Positions 25,601 to 34,600 of a stretch of DNA of 64,000 nucleotides are shown here, piece after piece. The stretch is from Streptomyces sp. NBC_00286 (lineage in GTDB: Bacteria; Actinomycetota; Actinomycetes; Streptomycetales; Streptomycetaceae): NCBI RefSeq assembly GCF_036173125.1, contig NZ_CP108054.1, positions 6,663,001 through 6,727,000 of the forward strand. Direction: 5' to 3'. The notes under the pieces are model-generated. The model made no database searches. It saw nothing but the letters and a program-made list of their open reading frames with translations, and was not told the origin of the DNA. Within the stretch, counting starts at the first letter, position 1; each line of letters begins with the position of its first letter. Both the position numbers and the translations under genes were made by a program.

Positions 25601-28600
25601 AGGACATCTATCCGCTGGCCCCGCTGCAGCAGGGCATGCTGTTCCATGCGCTGGCAGAACCCGACTCCGGCCTCTACGTCGAGCAGATCCACTGGCGGCT
25701 CGAAGGCGACCTGGACGTCGAACGGCTGCTGGCCGCCTGGCAGGCCACCGTGGAGGACCACGCCATCCTGCGGACCGCGTTCCGGCTCGACGGGGACGGC
25801 AGGGCGCTGCAGATCGTCCGTTCGGACGTGCGCGTGCCGTTGGCCCGGCACGACCTTCGAGGCCTGGACGACGCCGCCCAGGCAGAGCGGATCCAGGAGG
25901 TGCTGCGGGAGGACCGCGAACGCGGATTCGATCTCGCGGCCGCGCCCCTGCTGAGGCTGTGCCTGCTGCGCACGTCCGCGAAGACCCATCACCTCGTCTG
26001 GACGTTCCACCACATTCTGCTGGACGGATGGAGCACCAGCGCGGTCCTGTCGCAGGTCTTCGCACGGTACGGCGACCGGGACCTCCGGCCGACTCCGGCC
26101 ACTCGCCCGTACCGCGACTTCGTCGCATGGCTGGCCGAGCAGAAGGCACCCGAGGACTACTGGCGACGCGCCCTGGCAGGGTTCACCGAGCGTACGTCGC
26201 CGGGCCTTGCGGACCCGCTGTCCGAGCCCGGCCGGCCGGCCGACCACGACGCCGACGACCCGGATCACGCCTCCGAATGGGAGACCCGGCTCGGCGACGA
26301 GGCCACCCAGCGGATCAGCGACTTCGCCAAGTCGCAGGGGCTGACCCTGAACACCCTCGTACAGGGCGCCTGGGCCCTCGTCCTGGCCCGCTACAGCGGG
26401 CGCGACGACGTGCTGTTCGGGACCACGGTCTCCGGACGGCCGGCGCAGCTGCCCGGAGTCGAGGACATGGTCGGGCTGTTCATCAACACGCTGCCGGTGC
26501 GGGTGGGCCTCGATGCCTCGACGCCGGTCGTCGACTGGCTGCGCGAACTCCAGCGGCAGCAGTCCGAACAGCGGCAGTACAGCTACAGCTCGCTGGTCGA
26601 CGTGCAGCGCTGGAGCGAGATCCCGCCGGGCGAGCAGATGTTCGACTCCCTGCTGATCTTCGAGAACTTCCCGGCGGGGGCCGCGCCCGAGCAGGACGAC
26701 AGCCGGGAGCTGGCGATCCTGCCGGTGAGCACGAGGGAACGGACGAACTACCCGCTGACCGCGGTCGTCGTCCCCGGCGCGGAACTCTCGGTGAACCTCA
26801 CCTACGACCGGGACCGTTACGCGGCCGCGGCGGTGGAGCGGCTGGGCCGCCACTATCTGCGGGCGCTGGACCTGATCACCGGGAACCCGGGGGCCGCGCT
26901 CGGAGAGCTGTCCCTGGTGGACCCCGAGGAACGGGAGCGGCTGGTCACCGGCTGGAACGCGACGGCACGGGAGGCGGCCCCGTCCACCCTGCCGGAGCTG
27001 TTCCGGCGTCAGGTGGCCCGCACCCCGTACGCTCCCGCGGTCGTCGCGGGCGACCGGACGCTGACGTACCGCGAGCTCGACGCGCGGGCCGACCGGATCG
27101 CCCGCGGGCTGCGGGCGGAGGGCGTCGCCCCCGGCTCGATCGTCGGCCTGTGCCTGGACCGGGGGATCGACGCCGTGGCCGCAGTGCTCGGTGTGCTGAA
27201 GGCAGGCGGCGCCTATCTGCCGCTCGACCCGGCCCACCCGCGGGCCAGGCTGTCCGCCATGCTGGCGGAGGCCGAGGCGGTCCTCCTCGTGACCACGGCC
27301 TCGATCACCGAGGCCGGCGGTCTCCCCGAGTTCGCCGGGACGACACTGGACCTGGACCGGGACCTGGAAACCGGCGAACCGGACGGGCCCGACGACGGCG
27401 GTGATCCGCCCCTGCCGGCGACGCCCGAGGACGTCGCCTACGTCATCTACACCTCCGGTTCCACCGGACGTCCCAAGGGCGTCATGGTGGAGCACGCGGG
27501 CGCGGTCGAGCTCGCCCGGACGCTCGGGGAGCAGCTCGCCGGCCTGGACGGCCCGCGGGTGAGCCTCATGGCGTCGCTCTCCTTCGACGCCTCCGTCCAG
27601 CAGCTGCTTCTGTTGCTGCACGGTGCGGCGTTGCACATCGTCCCCGACGAGCTCCGGCGGGACGCGGCGGCCTGCGTCGCCCACATCCGGACGGCGGGTC
27701 TCGACCTGATCGACTGCACCCCCACACAGCTCGAGGCGCTGCTGGAGGCCGGGCTCGCGGGTCCGCTCCGGATCTGGGTGGGCGGCGAGCGCGTCGGCGA
27801 GGGGCTGTGGCGCAGGCTCGCCGACGCCCCCGGGCTGTCGGCGGTGAACATGTACGGCCTCACCGAATGCACCGTGGACAGCACCCTGGCCCCGGTGGAC
27901 GGGAGTCGCACACCGTCGATCGGGCGCCCGATGCCCGGTACCCGCGTCTACGTGCTCGACGGACGGCTGGAACCGGTGCCCGTCGGCGTGGTCGGTGAGA
28001 TCTGCATCGGCGGGACCGGTGTGAGCCGCGGCTATCTGCACCGTCCCGGGGCGACGGCCGAGCGCTTCGTCGCGGACCCGTACGGCGGACGGGGCGCCCG
28101 GCTGTACCGCACGGGGGACCTGGGCCGCTGGCGGACCGACGGGACCCTCGAGTACATCGGCCGGGCCGACCAGCAGGTGAAGGTCCGGGGCTTCCGGATC
28201 GAGCCGGCCGAGATCGAGGCGGCGCTGCTCACCCATCCCGCCGTGCGGGAGGCCGTGGTGATGGCCGACGACGACCGTCTGACGGCCTACCTGACGACGG
28301 CGGCGCAGACCGAGGCGCCCGCGGTCGGCGAGCTGCGCGCCCACCTGCGGCAGAGCCTGCCGGACTTCATGCTGCCGGCCGCCTTCGTGGCACTGGAGGA
28401 GCTGCCCCGGACACCGAACGGCAAGCTCGACCGTTCCGCGCTCGTCCCGTCCGGCGAGGCGAGGCTGGGCACGGGCGCCGTCCATGTCGCCCCGCGCACG
28501 CCCACCGAGCGGACCCTGGCCGGCATCTGGGCGGATGTCCTCGGCGTCGAACGTGTCGGCGTCCACGACAACTTCTTCGAACTCGGCGGGGACTCCATCC

Positions 28601-31600
28601 TGTCCCTGCAGGTGGTGACCCGCGCCGGCGGTCAGGGTGTCGTGCTGACCCCCAAGCTCGTCTTCGAGTATCCGACCGTCGCCCTGCTCGCCGAGGCGGC
28701 GGCCGGCGCCACGGCCTCCGCCGAGGCCGGGGCAGGCCCCGCCGATGCGCTGGATCACTACCGGACCGAGTGGGAGCGGCAGGCCGGTCCCCACCCCGAA
28801 GTGACGGACGCCTATCCGCTCTCGCCGCTCCAGCACGGCATGCTCTTCCACGCCCTGGCGGCGCCGGAGGCGGGCATGTACGTCGAGCAGATCCACTGGC
28901 GCCTGGATGGTTCGCTCGACGCGGACCGGATGCGCGACGCCTGGCAGCGGATGCTGGACCGGCACCCGGTGCTGCGCACGGCGATCTGGAACCCCGCCTC
29001 GGGCCAGGCCCTTCAGCTGGTCCACGGCCGGGTCGCGGTCCCGTTCCACGAGCACGACCTGACCGGTGCCGCGGAGCAGGAGCAGCAGCGGCTGATCCGG
29101 GAACTGCTCGACGAGGACCGGCGCCGCGGATTCGACTTCTCGGCGGCGCCGCTGCTGCGCATCCATCTCGTCCGGACCGCGGACGACACCCACCACCTGC
29201 TGTGGAGCTTCCACCACATGCTGCTGGACGGGTGGAGCGTCAACACCGTGCTGGCGGAGGTGTTCGGCGTCTACGCCGCTCCGGAGGGGGCGGCGGGCGA
29301 CGTGCTCCCTCCGGTGCGCCCGTTCCGCGACTACATCGCCTGGCTCGACCGGCAGGACCCCGACGCCGCGCAGACCTACTGGCAGCGGGCGCTGGCCGGC
29401 TTCGACACCGCCACCCCCCTCGGCGTCGACCGTCCGGCCCGGCCCGGCCTGCCGCAGACACCGCCGGGCGAGTGGGAGGTGTCGCTGTCGGAGGCCGACA
29501 CCGTGTCCGTCACCGACGCCGCCCGCTCGGGCCGGTGGACGCTGAACACGCTGGCCCAGGCGGCGTGGGCGGTGCTGCTCGGCCGGTACGGAGGCGAGCG
29601 CGACGTGGTGTTCGGCACCGTCGACGCCGGACGCCCGGCCTCGCTGACCGGGGTCGAGGACATGGTCGGCCTGTTCATGAACACCCTCCCGGTCCGGGTC
29701 CGGCTGGACGACGCCGAGCGGGTGGCGGACTGCCTGGACCGGCTGCAGCGGGACCAGGCGCAGGCCCGGGAGTACGGCCACAGCCCGCTGGTGTCGGTGC
29801 AGCGGTGGAGCGACGTCCCGCCGAACGAGCCGCTCTTCGAATCCCTCCTGGTCTTCGAGAACGTCCCGTTCGGCGCGCTGCCCGAGGAAGCGTCCGAACT
29901 CGACCTCCGTCTGACCTCGATCGACATGCGGGAACACATCAACTACCCGCTGTCGATCGCGCTCGTGGGCGGGGAGCGGTTCACCTGCCACCTCTACTAC
30001 GACCAGCGGCGCTTCACCGCCGAGGCCGTCCGGAAACTGACCGACGACTTCCTGGCCCTGCTGCTGGAGATCGCGCGGCGGCCGGACGCGCAGGTCGCTG
30101 AGCTGTCCCCGCTGTCCCCCCAGGACGTCCGGACGCTGCTGGCCCGCGGACGCGGACCCGACGCCGCGACCCGGCCGACGCTCGTGCCGGCCCGGCTGGC
30201 CGAGATCTCACGCGCCCAGCCGGACGCCGTGGCCCTGGAGACCACGGACGGCACCATGATCAGCCACCGCGAGCTGGACGCCCGGGTGCGCGGGGTGGCC
30301 GCGGCCCTGCGCGCCCGCGGCGTCGGTGCCGAGGAACCCGTCGCGGTCCTGCTGGAGCGCTCGGTGGACTGGGCGGTCGCCGTGCTCGGGGTCCTGCGGG
30401 CCGGGGCCATGTACGTGCCGCTGGATCCGCGGTACCCGGACGACCGGCTCGCCCTGTATCTCCAGGACACCGGGGCCCGTACCGTCCTGACCTCGACTGA
30501 GCTGGCGCCCCGCGTGACCGGCCCGGCGGTGGCCCTCGCGATCGGTGACTGTCCCGCGGTACCCGGCGACGGTCCGCTCGACATCACACCGGACCGGCTG
30601 GCGTACGTCATGTATACGTCGGGCTCGACCGGGCGTCCCAAGGGCGTGCTCGTCGAGCACGGCGGCCTGGCCAACCTCATCTCCGCCGACATCGACGAGT
30701 TCGGCCTGGACGAGAACAGCAGGGTGCTCAGCTTCGCGCCGCTCGGCTTCGACCTGTCGGTCCAGGAGCTGCTGATGACCCTCTGCGCGGGCGGGCGGCT
30801 GATCCTGGCCCCGCAGGACCAGCTGCTGCCCGACCAAGGGCTCGCCGGGATCCTCCGCGAACACCGGGTCACCCATCTGCAGATGCCGCCGCAGGCCTGG
30901 GCGGGCCTGGACCCGCACACCGTGCCCGACCTGCGGACCGTGCTGACCGGTTCCGACCGGGTGCCCGCCGAGCTCACGGCGGCATGGGCGGGCAAGCAGG
31001 TGCTCAACGTGTACGGGTCCACCGAGGCCACCGCCGACAGCACCGTCCATCTGTGCGACCCGGAGGACGGCGACACACCGCCCGTCGGCCGGCCGATCGC
31101 GGGGACCCGCGTCTACCTGCTCGACGACCGCGCGGAGCTGGTGCCGCCCGGCACCGTCGGAGAGATCTGCCTGGGCGGGGTCGGGGTGGCCCGCGGCTAC
31201 CTGGGGCAGCCGGGACTGACGGCCGCGAAGTTCACGGCCGACCCGTTCGGCGATGTCCCGGGCGCCCGGCTGTACCGCACCGGTGACCTCGGCAGGTGGC
31301 GTGCCGACGGCGTCCTGGAGTTCCTCGGCCGCGCCGACCACCAGGTGAAGGTGCGCGGCTTCCGGGTCGAGCTCGGCGAGGTCGAGGCCGCACTCCTGCG
31401 GCGGCCCGAGGTGCGCAACGCGATCGTGGTCGCCCGCGAGCGCAGGCTCGTCGCCTACGTCGTACCGGAGATGGCGCCCCTGGACACCGCCCGGCTCAGG
31501 GACGGGCTGCGCGACGTCCTGCCCGACCACATGGTGCCCTCCGTGATCGTGCCCCTGGAGACCCTGCCGCTCACCACCTCCGGCAAGATCGACCGCCGGG

Positions 31601-34600
31601 CGCTGCCGGACCCCAAGGAGCTGCGGACCGGCCGGGCCGCCACCCTGCCGCGCAACCCGACCGAGGAGATCGTCGCGGCGGTGTGGGCCGACGTCCTGGA
31701 ACTGCCGTACGTCGGGGTCGAGGAGTCCTTCTTCGACCTGGGCGGTGACTCCATCGTCTCCATCCAGCTGGCCGCCCGGCTGTCGGCCGCGCTCGGTGCC
31801 GAGATCGCACTCCGGGACGTCTTCGCCGCGCCGACCGTCGCGGAGCAGGCCGCCCTGGTACGCGGCAGGAAGGGCAGGCGGCTGCCGCCGCTCGTCCCCG
31901 TCGACCGCGACGCGGACCTCGCGCTGTCGTACAACCAGCGGCGGCTGTGGTTCGTGGAGCAGCTCCACCCCGGCACCGCCGGGTACAACACCGGCACGAC
32001 CCTGCGGCTGCGCGGGCGGCTCGACCGGGAGGCCCTGCGCGGCGCGCTCGACACGCTGATCGACCGTCACGAGGTGCTGCGCACCCGCTACGCGACGGTC
32101 GGCGACGAACCCGTCCAGGTGATAGAGCGGCCCTCGCCGGCCGTTCTCAGCGAGTACGAGGTGACGGGCCCGGACGCGGACGAGCAGGCGCGGAGCATCG
32201 TGACCGAGCAACTCGACCGCCCCTACGACCTGGCCGCGGGCCCGCTGCTGCGGTGCTCCCTGGTGCGCCTCGGCGACGACGACCACATCCTGACGCTCGG
32301 CCTGCACCACAGCGTGTGCGACGGCTGGTCGCTGGGCGTCCTCATATCCGAGCTGACCACCGTGTACGCCGCCCTCACGGCGGGCGAGCCCGCGGCACTG
32401 CCGCCGCTGCCGGTGCAGTACGCCGACTACGCGGCCTGGCAGCGGCAGTGGCTGTCCGGCGACGAGCTCGCCGCGCAGCGCGACGCCTGGCTGGCCGAGC
32501 TGTCCGGCATGCCCCCGGTGCTGGAGCTGCCCGTCGACCGGCCCCGGCCCGCGGTGGCCGGAATGGGGGGTGCCACGCACACCTTCACCGTTCCGGAGGA
32601 GCTGTCCCGGCGGCTCACCGCCCTCGGACGGCACCACGACGCGACGCCGTTCATGGTGCTGCTCGCCGCGTACACGGCGCTGCTGGGACGCTGGAGCGGT
32701 CAGGAGGACTTCGCCGTCGGGGTGCCGATCGCCGGTCGCGACCGTCCCGAGACCCAGGACCTGGTGGGCTTCTTCGTCAACACCCTCGTCATGCGCGGCG
32801 ACCTGGGCGGCGACCCCGGTTTCGACGCGCTGCTGGACCGGGTGCGCGCGACCGCGCTGCGGGCCTACGACCACCAGGACATGCCCTTCGAGCTGCTGGT
32901 GGAGGAGCTGGCCCCGACCCGGAGCCTGGACCGCCACCCGCTGTTCCAGACGGTGTTCTCGCTGCAGAACGTGCCCGGCGGCCACATCCGTCCGCCCGGT
33001 CTGGAGCTGGAGCCGTTCGAACTGCCCGTCACCACCACCAACTTCGACCTCAGCCTGCACATGGTGACCTCCGACGAGGGCTTCGCCGGGGTCTTCGAGT
33101 ACGCCACCGAGCTGTTCGACGAGGAGACCGTCGAGCTGCTGTCGCAACGCTTCGTGCGGCTGCTGGAGGCCGTCGCGGACCGCCCCGGGACCGCCCTGTC
33201 CGACCTGCCCCTGCTGTCGGCCGAGGAGCGGGCGGAGGCGGAACGCGGCGCACGCGGGCCCGTCGTGCCGCTGCCTCCCGAGGCGCTGCACGAGCTGGTC
33301 GCGGCGCAGGCGCGGCAGCGTCCGGACGCGGTGGCCGTCGAGTTCGACGGCCGGGAGCTGACCTACGCCGGGCTCGTCGCGGACGCCAACCGGCTGGCCT
33401 GGCGGCTGCGTGCCGCCGGGGTGCGCGACGGCGACCTCGTCGGGGTCTGCGTCGAGCGGTCGCTCGACCTTCCCGTCGTCCTGCTCGCCGTGCTCACGGC
33501 GGGCGCCGCCTATGTTCCGCTCGACCCGCAGTACCCGGGCGCACGGCTGGCGCTGATGACGGAGGACGCCGGGGCGTCGGTGATCGTCACCCAGCGCCGG
33601 CTGCGCGACCGGCTCCCGGGCACGGACGCGACGGTCGTCGTCCTGGAGGACCCGGCGGAGGGGGAGGGTGACGTCCGCGACGACGCGCCCGCCACCGGCG
33701 CGAGTCCCGACTCGGCGGTCTACGCGATGTTCACCTCCGGATCGACGGGCCGCCCCAAGGGCGTGCTGGTCGACCACCGGGCGGTGATCCGCCTGATCAC
33801 CGGTCAGGAGTTCGCTCGGCTCGGTCCGGACGAGACCCTGGTGCAGCTCGCACCCGTCGCCTTCGACGCCTCGACCCTCGAGCTGTGGGGCGCGCTCGCG
33901 CACGGCGCCCGGCTGCTGGTCGCCCCTCCCGGCGCGACGGGCGTCGACGGCTTGCGCGAGCTGCTGGCCGGACGCGAGGTGAGCGTGCTCTGGCTGACCT
34001 CCTCGCTGTTCAACGTCGTCGTCGACGAGGACCCCCAGGTGCTGTCGGGCGTGCGGGAACTGCTCATCGGGGGTGAGGCACTGTCGGCCCACCACGTCCG
34101 GGCCGCCCTCGACGCGCTGCCCGCGATCCGCATCGTCAACGGCTACGGGCCGACGGAGAGCACCACCTTCGCCTGCTGCCACCCGATCTCCCGCGATCTG
34201 GACCCACTGGCCGGACCGATCCCGATCGGACGGCCGATCGCGGGCACCGAGGCGTGGGTCCTCGACGCCGCGATGAACTCCGTGCCCCGGGGCACCACCG
34301 GGGAGCTGTACCTGGGCGGGGCGGGACTGGCCCGCGGGTACCTGGGCAGGCCCGGCCTGACGGCGCGGAGCTTCGTGCCCCACCCGTTCGCGGCCGGACC
34401 CGGCGAGCGGCTCTACCGCACCGGCGACCTGGTGCGCCACCGCCCCGACGGCACGCTGGAGTTCATCGGCAGGGCCGACGAGCAGATCAAGGTGCGAGGC
34501 TTCCGGGTCGAGCCCACCGAGATCGAGACGGTCCTCAAGACCCACCCCGGGGTGCGGGACGCCGCCGTCCTCGCGCACGGCCATGGCGGTGCCCGGCACC

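Noticed and set aside
16759..29991. Open minus-strand frame of over 4400 codons opposite the second NRPS gene
   Set aside because: It is a shadow of the GC-rich repetitive coding strand, with no domains and no ribosome binding site that makes sense.
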